Part shown: piece by piece, positions 50,554-60,185 of the stretch | Numbering within the stretch: position 1 is the stretch's first letter | Layout: each line of letters opens with the position of its first letter | Made by a program: the position numbers and the translations under genes | DNA from: an uncultured Porphyromonadaceae bacterium | GTDB lineage: Bacteria > Bacteroidota > Bacteroidia > Bacteroidales > Muribaculaceae | Length of the DNA: 64,000 nt | Assembly (NCBI GenBank): GCA_905202215.1 | Contig: CAJKRG010000009.1 | Span: forward strand, 1 to 64,000 | Direction of reading: 5' to 3' | Notes under the pieces: model-generated | The model's input: only the letters and a program-made list of their open reading frames with translations | Told to the model about the DNA's origin: nothing | Database searches by the model: none

Positions 50554-51084
50554 TTATGAGAGGCCGAGGGAACTGAGGATTTCTATGGCTTCGGCGCCCG
50601 ATAGGGTACGCCGTCGCCCTATGTGATCGGCGAAACTGTGGGCAACCTCCTGAACGCCCGGATGACGGAAGACGCGCTGCACATAGCTGAGGCAGCCGTC
50701 GAAAAGACGGTCGGATTCGTCATTGTCGAGTCCGCAATGATCGTATGCATCGGCTCGCACTGCCTCGCGCACGGGGTTGATATCGTCGTCGGCCACTCCC
50801 CGGTGCCCGAGAACGTAGCGGCGGCATACGATGTTGCCCAGGGTCATGGAGGCGGTCATGCGGAGGTCGGCGAGAGTCTGTTCCCATACGATTCGGGCCG
50901 ACATGCGCGGATTGCCTTTGAATCCGTAGTCGTGACTCATGACTATGCTCTCGCCGGCTGGAGCGTCGAGGCTGATTTCACAAAGATATTTTTCGCCGTC
51001 GAGAGCCACCAGGGTGATGGCCATGCCGGCAAGTCCGTATATTTTGTCGCGCTCGTCTGTATAGCGCAGATTTGAGTGATCCAT
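50554..51084 (-). CDS. Cytoplasmic protein of unknown function
   Basis: A 176-residue protein with no signal peptide or membrane segment. The N-terminal part has YGLAGMAITLVALDGEKYLCEISLDAPAGESIVMSHDYGFKGNPRMSARIVWEQTLADLRMTASMTLGNIVCRRYVLG, shown here only as a guide to the region (about 15-92). The C-terminal part is helical and acidic. Not recognised. It is 54 bp downstream of porZ, on the same strand. Confidence 0.65.
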   Translation of the reverse strand: MDHSNLRYTDERDKIYGLAGMAITLVALDGEKYLCEISLDAPAGESIVMSHDYGFKGNPRMSARIVWEQTLADLRMTASMTLGNIVCRRYVLGHRGVADDDINPVREAVRADAYDHCGLDNDESDRLFDGCLSYVQRVFRHPGVQEVAHSFADHIGRRRTLSGAEAIEILSSLGLS

Positions 51085-51138
51085 ATATTCAGCTGAGTTT
51101 CCCGGAGATGGGAAACCTATAGTATATAGTTGTTAGAA

Positions 51139-53574
51139 TCAATTGACTACCATTATTTTGGCGACAGCGCCAGAAGAGTTTCCGTCGTTGTTTTCAGACG
51201 CAAATACAAAGTAGACGCCGGTGCGGACACGCTCGCCCGCGCTGTTGCATCCGTCCCACGTGATCATGCCGCCTTCAGAGCGGCCTTGGAAGAATACATT
51301 TCCGGCGATATCGGCAATCTTGACAAGAGAGTTGTCCTTAAGGCCGGCAATGGTGATCCACCCTGTATAGTCGGGCCGCACCGGATTCGGATAGGCGTAT
51401 ACATCCGAGTAGTCTTCGGCGGCCGGTGACGAGTCGCTTTCGAAAGAGCAGAGACCGTCGGCTGTGCCGAAAAATACTTTGTTGCTGTGCGGATGGCATG
51501 TGGCGAAGTAGACCGTATTGGAGGTGAGAGGCGAATTTTCGCTTGTGAAGTGACGTATGATCTCGGTGCCGTCCTCACTCACGAGATAGACGCCGTCGTC
51601 GGCGGTCGCCAGCCATTTGCGGTTGGACGGGTCAACGGCGATCGACAGTACTCTGACTCCGTCAAGAAGATAGTCGCCGAACTGGGTGCCGTCATTACGT
51701 GGTACGATTGGACGCCTGAAAGCCATGTCCGGGCTCATTGCCGTTGCCGGACGTGTGAGTACGAGCGGCCCTATATCGGAGCAGAACCATATGTGGCCGT
51801 TATGGTCTTCGACCGGAAACGGCAGGCGTTGCACTTCGAGGACATGGCCGTCGGTATCCCTGAACATATGGTGTACCATATACGTGTCGTCGCTGAAGTC
51901 GGAGGGTGTGCCTTTGGTGTCGATGACAGCCAGATTGCTGGTGCTCTCGCCCACAGTGAAGAATATATGGTTGGAGCGTCGGCAGAACAGGGCCGACATT
52001 TCTCTGGTACCGCTGAAGTTAGGCAGTACGACCGGTATGAAGTCCGATTTACTGATTTTGTCGAGGTCGCCGCGGCGTTTTGCAGCCGGAAGAACCAGAT
52101 ATGATGGCTGCGGGGCTGTCTGGTGGCCTTTGCCGAGCCAGAGGTTGCCGGACGGATCTATATCCACATCGTAGCCTCGGGCGTTCGCTCCTCCGTCATA
52201 GCAGTTGGAGTTGTTGAATATTCCGATTACCTCGTTGCCGCGGAATGCGAAGAACGGACCGGCATTGAATCCCTGATACCATACTTCGGGATCGTCGGGA
52301 TCCTCGACCACTCTGCTTGCACCGCCGACGAGACCGGGCCAGCCGGCTGTTTTCTGCTGCGATACCATCGACGGAACTTTTGATGCTGCATCAAAACGCG
52401 GAACCGTTATATCTCTTATCTCTCCCGTGGCCGGATAAAAAATATTGACCGACTGGATTCCGTTGAAGTCATCGACACTCAGATTATCGAAATACTGTGA
52501 AGGTGTTCGTTTGACAATATACAGCCGTTCGCCGTCCTTGCTCCATGTGGCGCCCCATGCTTCGCTTACTGTAAGCTCTTCGGGGCGGAAAGGCTGGATA
52601 AGGGCCGACGGAGTGTCGCCGGATATGTCATATTGTCCTATTCCGTCGATGTCGGAAGCCCATATGGATCCAAGTCCCCGTGTGGTGTAGAGGTCGGTCT
52701 CCTTTAAACCCTGAGGAATGGCTTTTTTCTCGCATATTCCGTTTTCGTCGATGATGTATATGTCGTCTTCTGAATATGCCATGACGGAACCGTCCGCATT
52801 TTGCTGGAGCATATATTGAAGAGTGCTGAATCCGTAGGGTATGCGTTCTCCGATGGAATTGCCTGCAAAGTCGAAGGTCGTGTGGTATAGACCTCTGCTA
52901 TGGCAGTATACAACGCTGTTGTCTGACAGCGGACGCATGTAGTGGCTCCACATATATCCGAGATTGATGAAACTGTCGAACGAATGGTGCCGCATGTTTT
53001 TGGGAGATGCGTAGGCTTCTTCACCTATGATCATCAGCAGGTGATCTCCCATCGGGAAAAGATGGTCTGCGCTGATGTTGTATATGCCTGAATCGGTTAT
53101 TTCTCTTTTCTTTTCGTCGTATACGGCGATTCCGAAATCAGTGGCGAGATATATGTGTCCGTCGGCAAAATAGACGTCATTGATGCCGTGGCCGGCGGAG
53201 ATGACTGCATCTTTGATTTCAGGCAGGTTGGCTACCTTGCCGTCGTCAAAAAGCATATCGATATTGCCGTTTTCGTAGCATACGAGCAGGTATTTGCCGG
53301 TATGATTGTAGAATATGTCGGATACGGTGTTGTCCGACAGTTTGTTGGCCGTGGAGTAAACATATATTTCGTCGGTTTCGGTATCGCGGGAGTAGAGTTT
53401 ATTGTTGCTTATCGCAAACATACGGCCGTTTCCTTCCACAACCTTGGTTACATTGTAACCTAAAGTGGGGTAGATCGACCATCTGCCGCTCATGTCGGTC
53501 GCACCGTGCAGGCACATCGGCGATAGCATGATTGCGAATGCCGCGACGATAAGGAGAAATACTTTTTTTATCAT
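51139..53574 (-). CDS. porZ: Type IX secretion attachment-complex protein PorZ
   Basis: An 811-residue secreted protein with signal peptide MIKKVFLLIVAAFAIMLSPMCLHG. Two beta-propeller-like regions cover about 30-330 and 330-730, with repeated blade patterns such as NDVYFADGHIYLATDFGIAVYD and NRKWLATADDGVYLVSEDG. A C-terminal type A sorting-like domain spans about 735-811 (VYAYPNPVRPDYTG to GVYFVFAS and AKIMVVN). This is the architecture of PorZ, which delivers A-LPS to PorU. It follows rdgB by 13 bp and belongs to the nadA-leuS-rdgB run. Confidence 0.85.
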   Translation of the reverse strand: MIKKVFLLIVAAFAIMLSPMCLHGATDMSGRWSIYPTLGYNVTKVVEGNGRMFAISNNKLYSRDTETDEIYVYSTANKLSDNTVSDIFYNHTGKYLLVCYENGNIDMLFDDGKVANLPEIKDAVISAGHGINDVYFADGHIYLATDFGIAVYDEKKREITDSGIYNISADHLFPMGDHLLMIIGEEAYASPKNMRHHSFDSFINLGYMWSHYMRPLSDNSVVYCHSRGLYHTTFDFAGNSIGERIPYGFSTLQYMLQQNADGSVMAYSEDDIYIIDENGICEKKAIPQGLKETDLYTTRGLGSIWASDIDGIGQYDISGDTPSALIQPFRPEELTVSEAWGATWSKDGERLYIVKRTPSQYFDNLSVDDFNGIQSVNIFYPATGEIRDITVPRFDAASKVPSMVSQQKTAGWPGLVGGASRVVEDPDDPEVWYQGFNAGPFFAFRGNEVIGIFNNSNCYDGGANARGYDVDIDPSGNLWLGKGHQTAPQPSYLVLPAAKRRGDLDKISKSDFIPVVLPNFSGTREMSALFCRRSNHIFFTVGESTSNLAVIDTKGTPSDFSDDTYMVHHMFRDTDGHVLEVQRLPFPVEDHNGHIWFCSDIGPLVLTRPATAMSPDMAFRRPIVPRNDGTQFGDYLLDGVRVLSIAVDPSNRKWLATADDGVYLVSEDGTEIIRHFTSENSPLTSNTVYFATCHPHSNKVFFGTADGLCSFESDSSPAAEDYSDVYAYPNPVRPDYTGWITIAGLKDNSLVKIADIAGNVFFQGRSEGGMITWDGCNSAGERVRTGVYFVFASENNDGNSSGAVAKIMVVN

Positions 53575-53587
53575 TTAGAGCAGTGGG

Positions 53588-54181
53588 TTAGATCGGTTGG
53601 GAGAGAGTGTCGAGGTAAGCGGCGAGCAGACGGACTGCACGCCCGCGGTGACTCACGGCGTTTTTCTCGGCGGCAGTGGCCTGGGCAAACGTTTTGTCCC
53701 ATCCTTCGGGGCGGAAAAGGGGGTCGTAGCCGAAGCCTCCCTCACCGTGTGGCTCGGTCAGGATCTCGCCTTCCACCGTGCCGTTGAAGTACCGTGGCGC
53801 CTCGCCGTCCATGAGAAGCGCGATGGCGGTGCGGAAACGGGCATGCCGGTCGTCGCGGCCCTTCAGCTCGCGCAGCAGGCGCGCGTTGTTGGCGGCGCTG
53901 TCGTGGCCCGGGCCGGCATAGCGGGCGCTGTATATGCCCGGGGCGCCTCCGAGAGCATCGACTTCAAGACCCGAATCGTCGGCTATACAGTCATAGCCGT
54001 AGTGCTCTTTCACATATCGGGCCTTGAGCAGTGCGTTGCCTTCGAATGAGTCGGCCGTTTCGGGTATGTCGTCATGACAGCCTATGTCGGAAAGCCCGAG
54101 CACCTCGAAACTCTCGCCGAGGATTTCGCGGAGCTCGCGCAGTTTATGGGCATTGTTGCTTGCAAAAACGATTTGTCGCAT
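53588..54181 (-). CDS. rdgB: XTP/dITP diphosphatase (RdgB/HAM1)
   Basis: A 197-residue house-cleaning enzyme hydrolysing non-canonical purine NTPs such as dITP and XTP. Motifs include FASNNAHKLRELREIL at the start, TADSFEGNALLKARY, and the metal/substrate loop ADDSGLEVDALGGAPGIYSARYAG. FGYDPLFRPEGWDKTFAQ and SHRGRAVRLL follow. Usual length. It lies between leuS (38 bp upstream) and porZ. Confidence 0.97.
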   Translation of the reverse strand: MRQIVFASNNAHKLRELREILGESFEVLGLSDIGCHDDIPETADSFEGNALLKARYVKEHYGYDCIADDSGLEVDALGGAPGIYSARYAGPGHDSAANNARLLRELKGRDDRHARFRTAIALLMDGEAPRYFNGTVEGEILTEPHGEGGFGYDPLFRPEGWDKTFAQATAAEKNAVSHRGRAVRLLAAYLDTLSQPI

Positions 54182-54219
54182 AGTAAAATAACGAATCGTC
54201 CCGTGGCTTTATTGTCCTT

Positions 54220-56991
54220 TCAGGATACCACTATGTTCACGATCTTGCCCGGCACAACGATGATTTTGCGCACGGTCTTGCCGTCGAGCCATTTGGCGGC
54301 GCCTTCGGCTTCGAGAGCGGTCTTTTCGACGTCCTCGCGGGCCATGTCGGCCGGGACGGTGATGTTGAAGCGCGCCTTTCCGTTGAAAGACACGGCCATA
54401 GTCACGGAGTCTTCCTTAAGATAGCTTTCGTCGTATTCGGGCCAGCGGGCATCGCACACGCTGCTGTCGTGTCCGAGGGCTCCCTGCCAGAGCGCTTCGG
54501 CAGAGAAGGGCGCGAAGGGCGCGAGAACCACAGCCAGTGGCTCGAGAATCTCGCGTGAGCGGCATTTCTGCTGGGCGAGCTCATTGATGCATATCATGAA
54601 TGCGGCTACCGAGGTATTGAACGAGAATCCTTCGATGTCGGCGCTTACTTTCTTGATGAGCTTGTGAAGGCTCTTCAGATTGTCGCGGGTCGGCGCGGAG
54701 GCATCGACCAGACAGTCGTCGCCTTTCCAGTACAGGCCCCAGAATTTCTTGATGAAGCGGAATACGCCGTCGATGCCGTTGGTGTCCCACGGCTTGCTTG
54801 CCTCCAGAGGCCCGAGGAACATCTCGTAGAGGCGCAGGGTGTCGGCGCCGTAGCGATCTACCATATCGTCGGGATTGACGACATTGTGCATCGATTTCGA
54901 CATCTTTTCGACCGCATGACCGCAGATATAGCGGCCGTCCTCAAGCACGAATTCGGCGTCGGCGAATTCGGGACGCCAGGCGCGGAAGGCATCGAGGTCG
55001 AGCACGTCGTTGCTTACCATGTTGATGTCGACGCGGATGGGAGTGGTGTCGTATTGCTCTTTCAGACCGGCGCTGACGAAGGTGTTCGTGTCCTTTATGC
55101 GGTATACGAAGCTCGTGCGGCCCTGGATCATGCCCTGATTGATCAGCTTGTGGAACGGCTCGTCATCGACCACTTCGCCGTAGTCGTAGAGGAATTTGTT
55201 CCAGAAACGGCTGTAGATGAGATGGCCGGTGGCGTGTTCGCTGCCGCCTATGTAGAGGTCTACGGAGCGCCAGTATTCGTCGGCCTCGCGGCTTACAAGA
55301 GCCTTTTCATTGCGGGGATCCATGTAGCGGAGATAGTAGGCCGATGAGCCTGCGAAGCCGGGCATGGTGTTCAGTTCGAGGGGATAGCCCTCGGGGGTCT
55401 GCCAGTTTTTGGCGCGGCCCAGAGGCGGCTCGCCGGTCTCTGTCGGCAGATATTTGTCTACTTCCGGAAGCTCGAGGGGCAATTTGTCGAATGCCGTGGG
55501 AATTCCGTTGACATAACAGATAGGAATAGGCTCGCCCCAGTAGCGCTGGCGGCTGAAGATTGCATCGCGCAGGCGGTAGTTGGTCTTTACTCGGCCGATT
55601 CCTTTTTCTTCTATAAATCGTTTTGTGGCGGCTATGGCTTCTTTCACGGTGAGGCCGTTCAGTTTCAGTTCGGGGCCGTCGCTGTTTATCATGGTGCCTT
55701 CCTTGGCGTCGAAGCTTTCCTCGCTGACGTCGGCACCTTCGATGAGCGGTATTATCGGCAGGTCGAAATGGCGCGCGAAGGCATAGTCGCGGCTGTCATG
55801 GGCCGGAACGGCCATGATGGCGCCTGTGCCGTATCCGGCAAGCACGTAGTCGCTTATGTAGACAGGTATCTTTTTGCCCGAAAGAGGATTGACGGCATAG
55901 CTTCCGCTGAATACACCGGTCACTTTCTTGTCGATCATTCGCTCGCGTTCGGTGCGATGCTTTATTGTCTCGAGATAAGCGTCGACAGCCTCTTTCTGCT
56001 CCGGTGCGGTGAGTTCTTTCACATATTTGCTTTCGGGAGCGAGCACCATGAAGGTGACGCCGAATACGGTATCGGCACGGGTGGTGAAGATCTCAAGATC
56101 GATATCGTCGCGGCCGTCGATCCTGAAGTGCATTTCGGCGCCTTCGGAGCGGCCGATCCAGTTGCGCTGTGTTTCCTTGATGGATTCGGACCAGTCGATG
56201 CGGTTGAGACCTTCGAGGAGACGTTCGGCATAGGCCGACACTCGCAGACACCACTGCCACATTTCTTTCTGCTCGACGGGGTAGCCGCCGCGCACCGACA
56301 CACCTTCGCTGACTTCGTCGTTGGCCAGCACGGTGCCGAGTTTCGGACACCAGTTGACCATTGTGTTGGCCTGATAAGCGAGGCGGTAGTTCATCAGGGT
56401 ATCGCTCTTTTCCTTGTCCGACATGGCCTTCCATTCGGCGGCGGTGAAGTGCAGTTCCTTATTGCATGCGGCGTTTACACCGTCGGCGCCCTCTGTCTCG
56501 AAGCGTGCCACGAGGTTTTCGATCGGCATGGCGCGGTCGGCGGTCTTGTCGTAGTATGAAGCGAACATTTTCAGGAACGCCCACTGCGTCCAGCGGTAGA
56601 ATTCGGGGTCGCAGGTGCGGATCTCGCGATCCCAGTCGAAGCTGAAGCCGATCTTGTCGAGCTGGCTGCGGTAGCGGGCGGTGTTGATGCGGGTGGTCAC
56701 TTCGGGGTGCTGTCCTGTCTGGATGGCATACTGTTCGGCGGGAAGGCCGTATGCGTCATAGCCCATCGGGTGAAGCACGTTGAAGCCCTGCAGGCGTTTA
56801 TAGCGCGATACTATGTCGCTGGCGATATAACCGAGCGGATGTCCTACATGAAGGCCTGCTCCCGAAGGATAGGGGAACATGTCGAGGACATAATACTTGG
56901 GTCTGGAGTGGTCGATTTCAACATGGTAGATGTTGCGGTCTTTCCAGTACTGAGCCACACGGCTTTCTATTTCTTTATGATTGTATTCCAT
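54220..56991 (-). CDS. leuS: Leucyl-tRNA synthetase
   Basis: A 923-residue class I synthetase. The HIGH-type motif is HVGH (48-51) in SGAGLHVGHPLGY. The editing domain covers about 230-430. The zinc-ribbon-like insert is near 500, and KMSKS is at about 695-699 (VEKMSKSMHN). The C-terminal anticodon-binding region ends KIIVVPGKIVNIVVS. Normal length for Bacteroidota. It starts 9 bp after nadA. Confidence 0.98.
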   Translation of the reverse strand: MEYNHKEIESRVAQYWKDRNIYHVEIDHSRPKYYVLDMFPYPSGAGLHVGHPLGYIASDIVSRYKRLQGFNVLHPMGYDAYGLPAEQYAIQTGQHPEVTTRINTARYRSQLDKIGFSFDWDREIRTCDPEFYRWTQWAFLKMFASYYDKTADRAMPIENLVARFETEGADGVNAACNKELHFTAAEWKAMSDKEKSDTLMNYRLAYQANTMVNWCPKLGTVLANDEVSEGVSVRGGYPVEQKEMWQWCLRVSAYAERLLEGLNRIDWSESIKETQRNWIGRSEGAEMHFRIDGRDDIDLEIFTTRADTVFGVTFMVLAPESKYVKELTAPEQKEAVDAYLETIKHRTERERMIDKKVTGVFSGSYAVNPLSGKKIPVYISDYVLAGYGTGAIMAVPAHDSRDYAFARHFDLPIIPLIEGADVSEESFDAKEGTMINSDGPELKLNGLTVKEAIAATKRFIEEKGIGRVKTNYRLRDAIFSRQRYWGEPIPICYVNGIPTAFDKLPLELPEVDKYLPTETGEPPLGRAKNWQTPEGYPLELNTMPGFAGSSAYYLRYMDPRNEKALVSREADEYWRSVDLYIGGSEHATGHLIYSRFWNKFLYDYGEVVDDEPFHKLINQGMIQGRTSFVYRIKDTNTFVSAGLKEQYDTTPIRVDINMVSNDVLDLDAFRAWRPEFADAEFVLEDGRYICGHAVEKMSKSMHNVVNPDDMVDRYGADTLRLYEMFLGPLEASKPWDTNGIDGVFRFIKKFWGLYWKGDDCLVDASAPTRDNLKSLHKLIKKVSADIEGFSFNTSVAAFMICINELAQQKCRSREILEPLAVVLAPFAPFSAEALWQGALGHDSSVCDARWPEYDESYLKEDSVTMAVSFNGKARFNITVPADMAREDVEKTALEAEGAAKWLDGKTVRKIIVVPGKIVNIVVS

Positions 56992-57000
56992 TGTGGGGTG

Positions 57001-57963
57001 TTATTTCGAGAGTTCGAGCATGCGGTTGATGGGGCGCAGGGCCTTGACACGGAGTTCTTCGTCGATGGTTATCTCGGGAGTCTCGTGCAGGAGACAGTCG
57101 CGGAGTTTCCCGAGGGTGTTGAGCTTCATGTACGCGCATTCGTTGCAGCCGCAGGTGCTGTCTGATGGCGGAACGGCAATGAAGGTCTTGTCGGGCGCGC
57201 TTTTGCGCATTTGGTGGAGAATACCGCTTTCGGTCGCCACGATAAACTCGCGGGCGTCGCTTGCGAGAGCGTACGAGAGCAGGGCGGCAGTGGAGCCGAG
57301 TTTGTCGGCCATGAGACGCACGGGGCGTGAGCATTCGGGATGCACCAGTACCGGAGCCTCCGGATGCGCTTCCTTGAGGCGGGCTATGGCTTCGGCCGAG
57401 AAGCGCTCGTGGACGTGGCATGCGCCGTCCCACAGAACCATCTCGCGGCCTGTCTCGGCGTTGATGTGACCGCCGAGATTCCGGTCGGGCCCGAATATTA
57501 TTTTTTCGTCTGCGGGAAGAGAGTCGATGACCTTGCGGGCGTTGCCGCTTGTGACGAGTATGTCGGTAAGGGCCTTCACTCCGATCGACGTGTTTACGTA
57601 GGAGACTACGGTATGTCCCGGATGTGCCTTGATAAACTCCTCGAAGTCAGCGGCAGGGCAGCTGTCGGCCAGCGAGCAGCCGGCTTCGGCGTCGGGCACG
57701 AGCACTTTCTTGTCGGGGCAGAGCACCTTTACGGTCTCGCCCATGAAATGGACTCCGCACATCACCACGATGTCGGCATCGGAGCAGCTTTCGGCTGCCT
57801 TCTGGGCGAGCGCGAGGGAATCGCCTACGTAGTCGGCGATATCCTGTATCGCTCCGTCGACATAATAGTGCGCAAGGATAACGGCGTTCTTATCCTTTTT
57901 CAATTGCAATATTTCACGGCGGAGAGCCTCGTCGGCGCCTGCGCCTAAAACACATTGATTCAT
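57001..57963 (-). CDS. nadA: Quinolinate synthase
   Basis: A 320-residue [4Fe-4S] enzyme making quinolinate from iminoaspartate and DHAP in NAD synthesis. Cluster cysteines are in MCGVHFMGETVKVL, in the middle region, and in CGCNECAYMKLNTL. Substrate motifs HYYVDGAIQDIADYVGDS and GCSLADSCP are present. The open frame continues 89 codons upstream, but the TAATTTTG element at 57984-57991 places the start at 57963. It heads the nadA-leuS-rdgB-porZ run. Confidence 0.96.
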   Translation of the reverse strand: MNQCVLGAGADEALRREILQLKKDKNAVILAHYYVDGAIQDIADYVGDSLALAQKAAESCSDADIVVMCGVHFMGETVKVLCPDKKVLVPDAEAGCSLADSCPAADFEEFIKAHPGHTVVSYVNTSIGVKALTDILVTSGNARKVIDSLPADEKIIFGPDRNLGGHINAETGREMVLWDGACHVHERFSAEAIARLKEAHPEAPVLVHPECSRPVRLMADKLGSTAALLSYALASDAREFIVATESGILHQMRKSAPDKTFIAVPPSDSTCGCNECAYMKLNTLGKLRDCLLHETPEITIDEELRVKALRPINRMLELSK

Positions 57964-57983
57964 AGCAAATGGTTTATCAGCCG

Positions 57984-57991
57984 CAAAATTA
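57984..57991 (-). promoter_or_regulatory. -7 element of nadA
   Basis: TAATTTTG on the minus strand with a leader of about 17 nt. No -33 match at the expected spacing. Confidence 0.55.
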
Positions 57992-58134
57992 CATAAAATC
58001 CCCGACTTAATCGAATGATACCACCAATGAAATAGCCCCCGACCGGCCGATGGCCCTTTTTTCTGTCTCTGAAGACTGGTGTTCCGACATGGGTCCGGGG
58101 CGGCCGTGATGATGGAAAATTGCGATGATTTGTG

Positions 58135-58142
58135 TATCTTTG
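58135..58142 (+). promoter_or_regulatory. -7 element of the GH115 gene
   Basis: TATCTTTG, about 30 bp before the ATG at 58173. No -33 match at the expected spacing. Confidence 0.6.
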
Positions 58143-58172
58143 TCTCGGATTGAACAGAACCTGTAGTTACCG

Positions 58173-60185
58173 ATGAATTTGAAAAGATATATTGTGTTTG
58201 CCGTCGCACTCGGTTGTGCGGTGGTGTCAAGGGCTATTACTCTCGAGCCTGGAAATTTCCGTATCGTAATGCCTGCAAACAGTCCGGAGCCCGAAATGCT
58301 TGCCGCCAGAAGTGTTGCACGCGATTTTGGAAAAGTGATGCACTGGATTCCCGACATCGACAGCGTTGCCTCTGCCGGCATGACAAATATCAGGGTGGTG
58401 GACGCCGCTGTTGCCGGAGAGCGGGGCATACGCAGTCTCGACGGTTTCGAAAGCCATCGCATCTATGTCGATGGCGACGATATTGTGCTTGCCGGCAAGG
58501 ATATGCGAGGTGCTATCTACGCTCTGTATTCGTTTTCGGAGAAATTTCTCGGAGTGCCTCCGCTGTGGTATTTCAGCAGTTGGGTGCCCGAATACAAGAA
58601 CAGGATTGAGTTTCCGGATAATTACGACTGCCTCGAAAAATCGCCGGAAGTGAGATTCCGAGCCTGGTTTCCTAATGACGAAGACCTTCTGAATCCATGG
58701 CGCGAGAAGAGTCAGCAGAACGATGAGCTGTGGCTGGAGACAATGCTGCGGCTTAAGCTGAATACGGTCGAATTCGGCCCGACGGTGACTTATCCCGATT
58801 ATAAAATGAGCCATAATGCCGATTTACTGCGGAAATACGGCCTTGTGCTGACTTCGCATCATATGGTGGGTCTCAACAACAGTTTCGCCAATTGGGAGAA
58901 GTACTGGGAGCAGGTGCGAGGCATGAAGGCGCCGGAGCTTAAACTCGCCAATCTCGACGCCATGAAGGAGTTCTGGGCCTACAACATAGAGACCATCATG
59001 CGCAACGACCAGGAAAACCTATGGCAGATAGCATTCCGCGGCCGCACCGACGAGCCTTTCTGGAATATTTTCCCCGATTCGCCCGAGGGCGAAAAGGAGC
59101 GTGCCGAGGTCATCAACAAAATGGTGCGTATCCAGTATGATATGATACGTGAGGCCACCGGCGAGGACGACCCCTTCGTGAGAATGACTTTCTACGACGA
59201 GCTGTCCGACCTTCTCGCCAAAGGTTATCTCGAGCCTCCGGCCGCGAGCAATATGCTGTGGACTTTTGTGGCCGGCCGACGCGACCACTACCCCTACGAC
59301 GACCTGGTGAACTACGATTTTTCCAAGCCGATGCAGCTGGGCTATTACATGAATCTTCAGTTCACCTCCACCGGCGCACATCTCGCTCCGGCAGAAAGTC
59401 CGTGGAAGATGGAACAGAACTATCGCTATGTGGCATCGCGAGGTCCGCTGCGTTTCAGCGTTGTCAATGCCGGCAATATACGCGAGTTTGTGATGGAAAT
59501 GTCGGCCAATGCGGCCATGATGTGGGATATGGAGACATACGACACCGATTCTTTCCTGAAATCTTTCTGTGCCCGGTATTACGGCGAGGAATTTGCCGGC
59601 GATATAGCGGAGTTATACCGCGATTATTATAATGCCTACTGGCTTCAGCGCCCTTCGGAATTTCCGGGAATGGACCGCCAGTTCATATTCCAGGACCTCA
59701 GGCATGCCCAGGTTCTTAACCAGGTGTTGCGGCGGTTCGACGACTTTAATCCGAATCCGCTGTCTGATATAGGATTCGAGCGTGTCAAAGGCCGTTCGTT
59801 CCGTCTTGTCACCGACAATCAGGTCGATGAAATCATATCAGGCATGGAGCAGAGTTCGCCCCGTTTCCGGGCTGTGGCGCAGCGTTGCGATGAAATGAAC
59901 CGACGTCTGCCTGTTTCCAGACAGCGGTTCTTCTACGATAATCTGTCATGCTATGCCCACTATATGGCGTCGCTCTCTGAAGGTGTCGGCCATTTCCTTA
60001 AGGCCTACAGAGGCGACGATGACCCCGGACAGCATCTCGTCGCGGCGCATGGCTGTCTCAAAGATGCCCGCAGAGCTCTGCTGAGCTCGCAGCACGGCGT
60101 TTTCGACACATGGTACGAAACCGACCGTCTTTTCAATCTCAATGAAAAAATAGAGGCTCTCGGCCGCCTCGTGAGCCGCCCTTAG
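58173..60185 (+). CDS. Secreted GH115-like alpha-glucuronidase
   Basis: A 670-residue protein with signal peptide MNLKRYIVFAVALGCAVVSRA. It resembles GH115 enzymes, which remove (4-O-methyl)glucuronic acid from xylan. The N-terminal domain has DGDDIVLAGKDMRGAIYALYSFSEKFLGVPPLWYFS, followed by a barrel core with FRAWFPNDEDLL, LRLKLNTVEFGPTV and LVLTSHHMVGLNN. It is shorter than many GH115 proteins (often 800-1000 residues) because the C-terminal accessory domain is missing or reduced. Its stop codon overlaps the sufS stop. Confidence 0.82.
   Translation: MNLKRYIVFAVALGCAVVSRAITLEPGNFRIVMPANSPEPEMLAARSVARDFGKVMHWIPDIDSVASAGMTNIRVVDAAVAGERGIRSLDGFESHRIYVDGDDIVLAGKDMRGAIYALYSFSEKFLGVPPLWYFSSWVPEYKNRIEFPDNYDCLEKSPEVRFRAWFPNDEDLLNPWREKSQQNDELWLETMLRLKLNTVEFGPTVTYPDYKMSHNADLLRKYGLVLTSHHMVGLNNSFANWEKYWEQVRGMKAPELKLANLDAMKEFWAYNIETIMRNDQENLWQIAFRGRTDEPFWNIFPDSPEGEKERAEVINKMVRIQYDMIREATGEDDPFVRMTFYDELSDLLAKGYLEPPAASNMLWTFVAGRRDHYPYDDLVNYDFSKPMQLGYYMNLQFTSTGAHLAPAESPWKMEQNYRYVASRGPLRFSVVNAGNIREFVMEMSANAAMMWDMETYDTDSFLKSFCARYYGEEFAGDIAELYRDYYNAYWLQRPSEFPGMDRQFIFQDLRHAQVLNQVLRRFDDFNPNPLSDIGFERVKGRSFRLVTDNQVDEIISGMEQSSPRFRAVAQRCDEMNRRLPVSRQRFFYDNLSCYAHYMASLSEGVGHFLKAYRGDDDPGQHLVAAHGCLKDARRALLSSQHGVFDTWYETDRLFNLNEKIEALGRLVSRP

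Noticed and set aside
57964..58230. Extension of nadA upstream
   Set aside because: A promoter element lies inside it, and the sequence is not like NadA.
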